NCBI GenBank assembly: GCA_030686995.1 | Contig: CM060694.1 | Coordinates: 90,448,762 to 90,512,761 of the forward strand | Source: Artemisia argyi | Taxonomy: Eukaryota > Streptophyta > Magnoliopsida > Asterales > Asteraceae | Direction: 5' to 3' | Length of the DNA: 64,000 nucleotides | Part shown: one piece after another, positions 10,166 through 19,200 of the stretch | Numbering within the stretch: the first letter of the stretch is position 1 | How the letters are laid out: each line of letters starts with the position of its first letter | Notes under the pieces: generated by a model | What the model was told of the DNA's origin: nothing | Database searches by the model: none | Seen by the model: only the letters and a program-made list of their open reading frames with translations | Made by a program: the position numbers and the translations under genes

Positions 10166-11400
10166 TTCATTAAGGGTTCTGATCTCATGACTTTCGATCC
10201 TTTGACTTTGATTCGTTTGCTATGATATGATTCAATTGATATGAACCTTTGCTATGACCCCTCTGATATGATTCGTTGATCCATTTGACATTATCATTTG
10301 ATATGATTCTGTTTGCTATCCATTCTGTTATGATTATCTGATTACTATCTCATTACCATGAGATTCTGTTGATATTATTGAGATGCTATGATTGCTTTGT
10401 TTATGGATAGCTCTGTTCTGACATGTATGATTCTTATTCCCGAGTTTTATTCTACTCATGGAGGTACCATGGGCGTGTCATTGAGGCACCGGTGGCATGA
10501 CACTATCTGGGGCAATGTGATTAGTCCCTGGCATTCCCTTCTGTTATTATATGATTATATGATTATGTGCACTTATGGCCATTCTGTTATATATATGCAT
10601 AGTCTCGTACTTGTATATGTATTCTGTTTCAGGGAGCGTATGGATGCATCCTAGGTATATGTTTGATGTGATATGATATGATTTGACTTAGTGACTGGCT
10701 GTACGTGCCTTGTACCCCTTTCACTTCTGGTACTTAGAGGTCTCCCCTCTATGTACACCCTATGAATTGATGGAATTATGATTATGTGATTAGACCTATT
10801 CGAGTGTCTCTGGTAGGTCGGCTCGTGGCTTTCCTTTATTTCTTTTGTCCATTCGAGTGTCTCTGGTGGACAAGCCTTTGTTGATACGTGCTCTTTGATT
10901 CTGGTTACTATATGATTCATATTATCACTTGACTCTTCATACTCATTATTCATTTGACTTATGATATTTGTTCAGTTATCGTTGATCTCTTATGCATTTG
11001 ACAGATGACTTCATTTCAACAGGAGCTTATGATTTCTTTTCTTATACCTATATATGTTCCGATTATTCGTTTTGTTATATATCTGTTCACTGGGCTTTTT
11101 AAGCTCAGCCGCATTTCTTTTCCTGCGGCAGGTTTTAGGTTGGAAGCTGGGATTGAGTGAAGAGTGCATAGGAGCTTTTAGTGGACTACCTTGAGTATTA
11201 GAAGCCCATTTGCATCATGATTAGACTTGGATTGGATTTAGTTTGGATTTGTATTACATACTGTATAAAGTTAGCATTTCATTTGTTTCCTTAGAATACC
11301 TTTGTATTTGTTATGTTTATAAGTCTTCCGCTTGCGTTTGTATGTTCTGATTTGGCACCATAATGTGACATTTTGACCCATGTCGGGTTGGGGTGTTACA
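10166..11400 (+). repeat. LTR fragment, chromovirus/Tekay-like, 3' end intact
   Basis: The right end is GGGGTGTTACA, preceded by a segment with CTTCCGCTTGCG and by TGGGCTTTTTAAGCTCAGCCGC, a style common to LTR ends of Tekay-like chromoviruses. The part from 10,200 to 10,400 is full of degenerate tgatatgattc repeats. No matching TG start (TGTAACACC or similar) was found, so the left side is probably truncated where it meets the Tat element near 10,165. Orientation and lineage are inferred from resemblance only. Confidence 0.5.
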
Positions 11401-12455
11401 GATTTTTCCAAGAAGGGTTGTAGGAATCACCGTAAAGGTTTGGCTCAGGTTTGAAAGTGTACCACTTATCTCCCGCTTCGTCGGTATGCGAGGATGTGTA
11501 GTCCGCAAAAGCTGTTCCGGGGAGTTCCACGCAATCACGAGTGTCATGGGGACCACTACATAATTCGCATGAAGTAGTGATTTTGTTCACTTGGCTTGAA
11601 GGCTTAGGAGCTTCGTAAGATTTCATGAGAAACTTGACTTGGTCCTCAAGTTCCATGATCCTACGGTCAGGAGTGCTAGAATTGTTCGAAGGCAAAGATA
11701 TTGCCTTGACCGTTTTGTTCAAATCACGGGGATCATTCCAACTTTCGTTGTCATAGAGAGCAAGATCTTCTATGAGTTCCCATGATTCTTCCACACTTAG
11801 ATCACGTAGCTTACCATCGGCCGATTGGTCAATGGTTCGCCTTGTGGAGAGATCGATATGGTCATAGAAGATTTGGACTTGGAGCCAAAGATCTATGCCA
11901 TGATGAGGGACTTTTTGGAGTAAGTCCTTGAAACGAGTCCATGCTTCATATAGAGTTTCACCTTGACGTTGTTGGAATATCAAGATATCATTTCTAAGCT
12001 TGGTAGTTCTCCCCGGTGGGAAAAATTGAGCAAGGAAACGAGTGATGAGATCATCCCATGAGGTGATGGATCCCGCGGGTAAACGTTCAAGCCCTTGACT
12101 AGCTTGATCACGTAGAGAGAATTGGAATAGGCGTAATCGGGTCGACTCTCTAGTTGTAACATCAAGGTCTATAGAATCTACGATTTTAAGGAAGTCCTTG
12201 AGATTTTGGTTAGGATCTTCGGAACGAAGTCCATGGAATGCACATCCGCTTTGCACCAACCGGATGGTGTCGGATCGCAAGGGGGACACATTGGCTCCTT
12301 GGTTGAGCTCAATAGTGTTTCGATAGCCTTGGTGGCTAGGACGGGAATACTCTCCTAGGGTTCGGGGCCTAAGAGGTTGGTTTGCTAGTGGTGGTTTTGT
12401 TGGTGGTTTTGTTGTGGTGGGTTGATGGGATCAAAGATGTTACCACCTTCCATGA
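11401..12455 (-). pseudogene. gag: Athila-type Gag remnant
   Basis: The longest open part runs from 12,289 down to 11,396 (297 codons). It has the Athila Gag signature: GLRSEDPNQNLKDF, RLRLFQFSLRDQA, SITSWDDLITRFLAQFFPP and LYEAWTRFKDLL, then a Cys-rich CELCSGPHDTRDC motif near residue 240. An upstream ATG at about 12,452 reads into a stop after some 20 codons, so the N terminus is damaged. The C terminus is cut off exactly at the end of the chromovirus-type LTR at 11,400, where the frame meets a stop inside that LTR. No protease or RT follows. Confidence 0.82.
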
Positions 12456-12601
12456 TATCGGATGGTAAAGATTACGAACAAAGACACAAAGAAATAAGAT
12501 AGACTAAAGAAAACCTAAAAAAATAAAAATAAAATCTTACTAGAAAGGAATCTAGCAAGTAGACCTAATGAAAAGAAATTCTAACCTAGACAATAACTAT
12601 T
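12456..12601. other. Leader between PBS and gag (Athila remnant)
   Basis: Untranslated leader on the minus strand between the decayed primer site and the damaged gag start. It is A-rich with no ORF. Confidence 0.4.
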
Positions 12602-12619
12602 CCCCGAGCTGCGGCCCAA
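12602..12619 (-). other. Decayed primer binding site (Athila remnant)
   Basis: The minus strand reads TTGGGCCGCAGCTCGGGG, which resembles the TTGGCGCCG-CTGCCGGGG type of Athila primer sites with several changes. It lies a few bases inside the LTR end at 12,626, as expected. Confidence 0.5.
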
Positions 12620-13592
12620 AAATCTTGATGCATGGGAATTGCACCAGGCTTTACCTCTCGAGGGATCTCGAGAAGCTTACAACCCCCACCAGGCAGTGTA
12701 CCTGATCGTTGTAGTATAGTATAGTGACAAGTACCGGGGGATTGATCGTTCAACTCAGGAATAGTGTCGCTAGGATTAGAAAGCCTAAAAATTAAGTCTA
12801 GAGGTGAGGGATGATTCTTTTTGTATTTTTATATTTTATGAAAAGCAAGTAAAAATCTCGGGTATTAGAAGAGTAGGCGGAATTAGTTGCTAGTCAACTA
12901 ACCCAATAACTAAGATGCAATCAAAATAAAATAACAAAAATTAAAATAAAACTAATTAAACTAGTGGTGTGAACAATAAATGGGAAAATTGTGTTTACTT
13001 AGATTTCATTACTCCCTAGATATCTTTTACAGGTTGATAGTTTGTTACAGTTGCGTAGATGACGGGTTATATTCCTTAATACCATTCGTGGGGTGGCGTA
13101 CGTACTTCCCCAACTCTATAAGCTCCTACTTCACTCCTATGTCGAGCCTGTAAGAAGCTCCTAACATGGGATCATTAGAATTCGCTCATGCATTAAATAC
13201 AACCATAAAAACCTAGTACGCATTGGTTCATGTTTCTTAAGACGTTCAAGCAAGTTACCCTATGGAAGTCTGCCAGTTTTCTTAAGCCTAACATCGAAAT
13301 CATTCATCCGTAACAACTATAAACAAGCAATCAACCCATAATCAACATCTAGGTTTCACTACATCTAAGCAAACACACAAGAGATCTAGCCTAGCATGTT
13401 AAAATCAAGACAAGCGTAAGATATATTCAAACAACACATAGACATATTGAATGAATTGGAAGGATACTTATCTTAATTGAACATGAAAGGTTTCAAAGGG
13501 TAAAAACCCTTGAAAATACTGATAAAATCGTGCTAGGGTTTCTCCAAGTTATCCCTCTAATTGTCATCTCTTAATGAATGAAAATTACAAAA

Positions 13593-13602
13593 CTATATAT
13601 AG
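13593..13602 (-). promoter_or_regulatory. TATA box of the Athila-like LTR
   Basis: CTATATATAG, about 470 bases from the LTR start. It lies immediately downstream (in the element's sense) of the TGACG palindrome array at 13,612-13,860. Confidence 0.5.
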
Positions 13603-13611
13603 ATTTTCCAA

Positions 13612-13860
13612 CGTGACGACATCAAGAAGAGAAATCTGACGCCGTCAACTCGCCACCCATAATAATATCGGATTGCCTAGATCCAGATCTGATGCCGTCA
13701 AGAACAAATTATCTCTTGGCCGTCACGTGTAATGGGACCATGGCCTATGGTGACGCCGTCATGCCCCTTAGTGTAAAACTCTCTGGACTGTCACTGACTC
13801 TATCCACTTCACCTCTTGTTTTACTCTTGATGCCGTCATGTAGAATTTTGTGACACCGTC
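13612..13860 (-). promoter_or_regulatory. Array of TGACG-N-CGTCA-like palindromes in U3
   Basis: Six to seven variants of TGACGCCGTCA occur at about 13,613, 13,634, 13,697, 13,716, 13,750, 13,819 and 13,849. Each has an inverted pair of TGACG-type half sites around one base, the half site of plant TGA bZIP factors. The array ends about 10 bases upstream of the TATA box. A role as an enhancer is inference. Confidence 0.45.
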
Positions 13861-14067
13861 AGGTACTGTTCCCAGCAAGGAAAATTAAGACTTTGCCGTT
13901 TTCTTCACTTTTATGCTCCAAAAACGTCCAAAATGCTTCATTTTCCATAATTCACTCCAAAAGTACCTATAATCACAAAAGGAACGATTTAGGGCAATAT
14001 TTGATCAAATAAATTCAATTCTGGGCTTAAATGACCCCCTAAAAACGGATCATTTTTCGCCTCATCA

Positions 14068-14638
14068 ATACCCATGCTTGAACTTGACAGATACTTGCCA
14101 CATTAGAGTTTCAGTTATGCAGGCAGTAAAATGAGCCCGTGGTTAGCAGAAGAAGAAATGGGAGATGAATCCGAAAACGACATGTGTTATTTAATATATG
14201 TAGGTTAATATCGACGGGATATTTAAGACGATACTTACACACTCGGTGAGCAAAACATTCTCTTTCTAATAGGTATTTGGGTTAAACGGTGTATTTCTTC
14301 ATCAATTGTCTGTCTTTTTTTTTGTGGCTATTTCAGGTGACGGATGAACAAAACAACGGTGGATCTTCTGTGTTCACTGCTATTTTTTGAAGTATTTGGG
14401 TTTGATACCAAGCAAAACTTTATAGGATGGCTCCTTAACTACACTTTCTTTTCCAGTAAATCTAATAACCAAACATACTTCCATCATTTTTTACCCGTCC
14501 CCGGTGATTGCCTCCTGTAATCACCTCTTTAACCAAGTAGCAATGCTGGATTATATAATATTGGTTATACTTATGGTTATCATGTTATTCAGTATTGCTT
14601 ATTATTGTTATTACAAATGTTAACTGAATATAAAATGT
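14068..14638. other. Unassigned intergenic stretch
   Basis: AT-rich, no supported ORF, no recognised repeat. Confidence 0.4.
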
Positions 14639-14726
14639 CTTACGAAGGGTTGGGGTGCTTGTTATAATCTTAAGTCTTGTAGTGTAATGTTTTAATATTA
14701 TATCAAGCACCCTCAGAGCTTCTTAA
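14639..14726. ncRNA. Pre-miRNA-like hairpin, copy 1
   Basis: Arms of about 33 bases pair almost completely (5' arm from 14,639, 3' arm 14,692-14,726) around a loop of about 20 bases; the core is GGGTGCTTG against its complement CAAGCACCC. A diverged relative with the same arm sequences is at 26,390-26,478. Size and pairing fit a plant miRNA precursor, but a short foldback transposon is equally possible. No expression evidence is available. Confidence 0.35.
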
Positions 14727-15627
14727 GAAATCTTAGATTCTAAACATGCAATTTTTTAAAGTTATTCGCAAACTTTAGTTTTTTGAGCTGATGATACGTG
14801 TGATTAGGTCTTAAATTTATAAAGTCTCGTCTACCTAATGATCAACACATATACTAACTGACAGTGTACCCGGTCGTATGTAGTGAGGAAATGATAAATC
14901 CGAGGTCGTTCCCAAGTGCTATGGGCGGTCTATCAATTTGTGTCTAACTAAACTAATTAACTTAATTGTCACAATTAAATTGAATAAATATTATTAAATT
15001 AAATATAATACGAAATGTAAAGTGGTAAATTAATCAAGAGGATTTATAGTTGAGTTGCATGAATTTTTGCAACTTAACATGAAAAGTTATGTGTTGGATT
15101 TATAGTTGACAATCACACAAGTTGTTGTGTGGTCGGGTAGTATGAAGTTTATATCTACCGAGCGCTGCTTAAAAAATGAAACATCTTGATTAAGCTTAAA
15201 AGACTATATTCCATGCATATTCGCTGTTGTGGTAAGAAATCTTACGAAATGCCCATAATATTCAGAACAAACACAAGTTGTTTAAAACACTTTGCGAGAT
15301 TATATCGAGGCAACTTCTTAAGGCATGTGTAATTGCTTGCATATTTTGGCTTTTTTAAGACAAAGCATATTTAGGTCCATCAACTTTATTTGTAATGTAT
15401 TTACCTATAAATAGACCCTACATCCATTCGCGTTTACTCGTAATGTGTAATAAATAGTGATTGTAGATGATTTACAGATCTTGGCGTTTTTATATTGCAT
15501 CATTTTCATCGCGTCTTGGCTTTTAGATTTTTTTCCGGCTCTCTTCAACACATGTTTCTTAAGCTGGCTAAAATAAATTGGATTTTTTATGAGCAAAATT
15601 ATAAGAAAATGAACCAATGATAAGTTA
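14727..15627. other. Intergenic stretch with a diverged Athila-like LTR piece
   Basis: Between about 14,850 and 15,160 the phrases cagtgtacccggtcg and ccgaggtcgttcccaag resemble U5 sequence of Athila-type LTRs (compare gtgtacctgatcg near 12,700). No ORF is supported. The 83-codon minus-strand frame at 15,405-15,656 is not convincing. The last three bases (TTA) are the Harbinger target duplication. Confidence 0.4.
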
Positions 15628-15644
15628 GAGCACCCGGTGTGGTC
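15628..15644 (+). repeat. Left TIR of the Harbinger element
   Basis: GAGCACCCGGTGTGGTC, next to target duplication TTA at 15,625-15,627. It pairs with the right TIR at 17,847-17,863. Confidence 0.8.
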
Positions 15645-15938
15645 TCTTCGTTGCACCTCGCCGTCCGACGTGTATAAGCCAACGGCGAGCCGAAGCTCGC
15701 TGCTACACCAGGAGTGCCTCGCCGTTGCTCGTTGTTGGGTACATCTTCGTGGTCACAGCGAGAATGAAAAGGAGGAGGTTGCAGCTTTTCTGAAATTATA
15801 AACGTAGTATAACGTTTAAAAAATAAACGTTGGTCCTTTTTTTTTACTTTCTAAACCATAACATATTTACCCCTATATATACTACACATATTTCACACAT
15901 TTCATTCAAAAAAACTTAACCATATAAAAGCAAAAACC

Positions 15939-17254
15939 ATGAGTGAATCATCTTATTCCGAAGTTAGTGCCTTTGAAGAGTTAGAGGAGCTAGAGCTGAT
16001 TATCCAAGAGTTTGAACACGAGCAAGCGTTGCAAAATCAAGAAGCCGGTCCTTCACATCGATGTAGATACATTCGGCGTGAACGTGAAGTTGCTGAAGCA
16101 CGTCTACTCGCCGACTATTTTGGTGAGCAACCAAAATATCTTGAAGAAAATTTTCGACGTCGTTACCGTATGAGCCTTAAACTATTTTTAGAAATAGTCG
16201 AAGGTATTGAAACATATATTGAAACTCATCATCCTCTTCCCGCGCATTTTGATTTCTTTAAACAACGACCCAATGCTACGGGTCTAATGAGTTTTAGTGT
16301 GATTATGAAATGCACATGTGCCCTACGCCAATTGGCGTACGGGATATCACCTGATTTATTAGATGAGTATTTACAAATAGGTGAACACTGTGCACGCGAT
16401 TGTCTGGATTTTTTTACTATGTGCATAATCCATTTGTTTGGGAAGGAGTTTTTAAGAAAACCAACTAAGGATGACGTTCGTAACTTATACCAAGCACATA
16501 GCATGGTGCATAAGATTCCGGGAATGTTGGGAAGCATCGATTGTATGCACTGGGAATGGAAGAATTGTCCAAAAGAATGGCAAGGGCAATTTCACAGAGG
16601 TGATAAAAAGTATCCAACTATAATGCTTGAAGTTGTTGCGTCGTATGATTTGTGGATTTGGCATGCATTTTTTGGTGTGGCAGGTGCGAATAACGATCTG
16701 ACCATTTTATATAATTCTCCGTTATTCGACGACCTGATTGATGATATTGGCCCTCAAGTTCCGTTTGAAGTATACGGACGTACATTTAAAAATGGGTATT
16801 ATCTAGCATATGGAATTCACCCATAGTGGGCATCGTTTGTCAAATCCTTTACTGTTGCAAGCAACCCAAAAAACGCCGCATGGAAAGCGAAACAAGAAAG
16901 TGCTCGAAAAGATATCGAAAGAGCTTTTGGTGTCCTCCAAGGACGTTGGCATATTATTGCCCAACAGGCGCGTGCATTTACTGTGGCAAGTTACGGAGAA
17001 TCATGTACTCGTGCATCATAATGCATAACATGATTTTGAAAGATCAAAATTTTGCGATATCCGAAGCTGCCGAAATGTATATTCCTCCGACACCAAATAT
17101 GCAACAGTCATGGGTTGAACGTTGCGCAACGCAAAGAAGAAAAACCAAAGAACTACACGATAAACGCACACACACAAGGCTTCAACGATGTCTCATCGAG
17201 CATGTTTGGCAACAACAACAATGGGAAGAAATTCAACGAAATATGAATAATTAG
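15939..17254 (+). pseudogene. Harbinger DDE transposase (Plant_tran family), broken
   Basis: The family uses a DDE_Tnp_4-type nuclease. Visible landmarks are an acidic N terminus, the helix-turn-helix-like region around FRRRYRMSLKLFLEIVEG, the first catalytic Asp in GSIDCMHW (near 16,540), the second in GANNDLTIL, and the Glu in the DIERAFGVL motif near 16,925. The first frame stops at TAG (16,824-16,826) inside the region linking the second and third catalytic residues. The same phase then reads on through the Glu motif. A shift between about 16,985 and 17,020 moves the C-terminal HNMILKD segment and the rest into another phase, ending at 17,254. Neither fragment could give a full enzyme. 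The ATG at 15,939 follows a TATA-like ctatatatac at about 15,870. Confidence 0.88.
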
Positions 17255-17532
17255 GTTCGTTTTTTTTAGCATCGTATGTGTTGTATATTTTTTCCGTATT
17301 GTAACTTTTTTATTTGATGAAATAAAATTAGTATGTTGTGTTATTTTTAAGTATTTGTGAAATGAATTTAATTTATTTAATGAAATGAATAAAAAAAATA
17401 AAGGTGTAAGTGGTGGGGCCCTAATGAAGAAGTTGAGGTTTGTTTTTTGGTGAGGAGAGGGTTTGTTGTGAAGAGGTGTTATGTGATGTGGCACACGTAG
17501 AACACGAATGAGGATGAGAGGCTTGTTGACTA

Positions 17533-17842
17533 GGGCTGAGCATCGCATGTTCAAAATCGAACCGGACCGAACCGACAAAAACCGAACCGGACCGACGGCC
17601 CGTCGGTTCGGTTTCGGTTTCATGTTTTTCAGAATTTCGGTTTCGGGTCGGGTCGGGTCGGGTCGGTCCGGTTCGGCCCAAAACCGACAAAAACACGCCA
17701 AAATACACATGGACCGACAAACCCGAACCGAACCGACGGCCCGTCGGTTCGGTTTCGGTTCCGGTTTTCGTGAAATTCGGTTCTCGGTTTTTTCGGGTCG
17801 GTTCGGTTCGGGTCAGTTCTGAACCTTTGCTCAGCCCTATAA
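17533..17842. mobile_element. Small TIR element nested in the Harbinger element
   Basis: The ends TAGGGCTGAGCA (17,531-17,542) and TGCTCAGCCCTA (17,828-17,839) are perfect 12-base inverted repeats. The inside is GC-rich and made of repeated cggttcgg and ccgaaccg words, with an internal inverted repeat around GGCCCGTCGGTTCGG present twice. TGTTGACTA occurs at 17,524-17,532 and 17,843-17,851, a possible 9-bp target duplication. It has no coding capacity. The superfamily (hAT or Mutator) is not settled. Confidence 0.6.
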
Positions 17843-17846
17843 TGTT

Positions 17847-17863
17847 GACTACACCTAGTGCTC
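17847..17863 (-). repeat. Right TIR of the Harbinger element
   Basis: The plus strand reads GACTACACCTAGTGCTC, the inverse of the left TIR with three mismatches, followed by target duplication TTA. Confidence 0.8.
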
Positions 17864-17866
17864 TTA

Positions 17867-18209
17867 TGGGTTGAGTAACTGGTCTTAATTTAAAGAATAA
17901 TAATCTCCCAGCTCATGCAATACACAAATAATCCGCCGCAACGCGCGGGTAATCCTCGCGCGTTCCTACTAATAACTGAATAAGAATACGAAAGTAAAAG
18001 TAAAAACAAAGCCGAAACATTAGGGCAAAAAGGATCCGTTAGCTGAACTCGTTTATTTATTTTAAAAAGGAATTAACATCTCTCCCATTTATTAATTAAA
18101 CTCCAACACCAACTTCTACAAGCAATTACTTAATCTCCACGTTTCATAAAAAACACTCGCTCTTCGATCATCTCATCTTCGTCTTCTTAATTTCTTTTGT
18201 CATCCATCG
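17867..18209 (+). other. 5' flank and leader of the B3 gene
   Basis: An AT-rich promoter region followed by a CT-rich leader (18,105-18,209) just before the B3 ATG. No other gene is present. Confidence 0.4.
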
Positions 18210-18944
18210 ATGGATAAAACCACAGAAAGAGTGAAAGAAAAACGGTGCAGAAAAGGCGTCGCTAGGTTCTTGTCCGTTGTCGAGTTTCGTGAAGATAATC
18301 CAAAGGCTTCTGAAATCGTCTTCGCAAAACTTGCTGAGATTAGACAAAAAGAATCGGCTTCAAGCAAGGTATTCTTGAAAAATACAAAAACTAAAGATTC
18401 AAGAAGAGACAAATCTCCAGATAACCCGCTTTCAAATACGATATTTAATGGTGTTGATCATTCTTCTGATGATCAAAGTGTTGAAAATACGGAAAATGAA
18501 TATTCAACAAATACTCCGTGTTTATTTGAAGACCTAATAATTTCTGATGGTGGGGTGGATTTAAACGGTTATATCAGAAGTATTGGTGGATCAAATCTTG
18601 AGTTGATGTTCGAAAAACGACTCACCAAAACCGACGTAACAAAGAGTCAAGGACGGCTTTTGATACCGGTGAAACAAGTGAAGAATCTGGGTTTCTTGAC
18701 AAAAGATGAGAAAAATATACTGATGAGAAACAAAGAGGGTATAAATGTGCGGGTTCTTGATTCCAAAAGACGTACATGGACACTGAATCTGGGAATATGG
18801 AGTATGTCAAGTAGTGAAAACTACGTTTTTAAATCTGGGTGGAATCATGTTGTGAATGCGAATGGGTTAAAGGAAAATATGATGGTACAGGTTTGGTCGT
18901 TTAGGGTTGACGAACAAATGTGTTTTGCTCTTGTTCATGTTTGA
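18210..18944 (+). CDS. B3 domain-containing protein (At1g05920-like)
   Basis: A single-exon gene of 244 codons. The C-terminal half (about residues 125-244) is a plant B3 DNA-binding domain of the DUF313 type: the FEKRLTKTDV segment, GRLLIPVKQV, LTKDEKNIL, a central VRVLDSKRRTWTLNL strand pair, then YVFKSGWNHVV, NGLKENMMVQVW and SFRVDEQMCFALVHV. The N-terminal half is charged and Ser/Asn-rich without a domain. Members of this family are presumed nuclear transcription regulators; the target of this one is unknown. The ATG is the first in a CT-rich leader and no upstream exon is needed. A truncated copy of the 3' end lies about 140 bases downstream. The frame is intact, so this may be a functional host gene. 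Confidence 0.85.
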   Translation: MDKTTERVKEKRCRKGVARFLSVVEFREDNPKASEIVFAKLAEIRQKESASSKVFLKNTKTKDSRRDKSPDNPLSNTIFNGVDHSSDDQSVENTENEYSTNTPCLFEDLIISDGGVDLNGYIRSIGGSNLELMFEKRLTKTDVTKSQGRLLIPVKQVKNLGFLTKDEKNILMRNKEGINVRVLDSKRRTWTLNLGIWSMSSSENYVFKSGWNHVVNANGLKENMMVQVWSFRVDEQMCFALVHV

Positions 18945-19081
18945 AGCTGATCGATTTCTGAAGTCTGGTTTGAGTGGGCATAATTAGTTAACCAATTTAG
19001 TTAATTAGTGTTTATAAGAGTTGGTAGCTAGTCATCAAGATTAATTCTTTTAATCTGCTGGAGGTATATTGAAATCAAGTT
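18945..19081 (+). other. 3' flank of the B3 gene
   Basis: A short AT-rich 3' flank between the B3 stop and the duplicated C-terminal piece. Confidence 0.4.
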
Positions 19082-19200
19082 ATGGGGACAAATGGATTTA
19101 GGGAATACATGGTGCTACAAGTTTCATTTTTTCGGGTTGATCAACAACTTTTTTTTTTTTTTCTTTTTTTTTTTTTTGCTCTTGTCTGTGTGTTGAAGAC
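19082..19200 (+). pseudogene. Duplicated C-terminal fragment of the B3 gene
   Basis: The translation reproduces the end of the B3 domain in degenerate form: NGFREYMVLQV against NGLKENMMVQV, then a changed SFRVD segment, and FALVCV against FALVHV at the end. A run of Ts at 19,149-19,177 interrupts it with a Phe tract. Only the last 40 or so residues are present, so this is a partial tandem duplication and not a gene. Confidence 0.7.

Larger units (their letters stand above)
12626..14067 (-). repeat. 5' LTR of the Athila-like remnant
   Basis: On the minus strand it begins TGATGAGGCG at 14,067 and ends GCATCA at 12,626, giving TGATG...CATCA ends (1,442 bp). It is followed by the primer-site remnant and gag, so it is the 5' LTR. 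A TATA box lies at 13,593-13,602. The U5 side contains the phrases about gtgtacctgatcg that recur in Athila LTRs. No partner LTR is in the window. Confidence 0.68.
15628..17863 (+). mobile_element. PIF/Harbinger DNA transposon, complete ends
   Basis: Terminal inverted repeats of 17 bases (GAGCACCCGGTGTGGTC at the left; GAGCACTAGGTGTAGTC read inward from the right) match at 14 positions. They are flanked on both sides by TTA (15,625-15,627 and 17,864-17,866), the 3-bp TWA-type target duplication of this superfamily. The 2,236-bp body holds a DDE transposase pseudogene and a nested small element. A second ORF with a Myb-like domain, usual for autonomous PIF elements, was not found. Confidence 0.85.

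Noticed and set aside
14692..14726. Assignment of the hairpin to the miR477 family
   Set aside because: The resemblance needs a missing base and several changes, is weaker in the second copy, and rests on memory only.
17153..17822. Frames of 99-185 codons across the Harbinger 3' end
   Set aside because: They run through the cggttcgg-rich nested element and the T-rich spacer; composition reflects the repeats.
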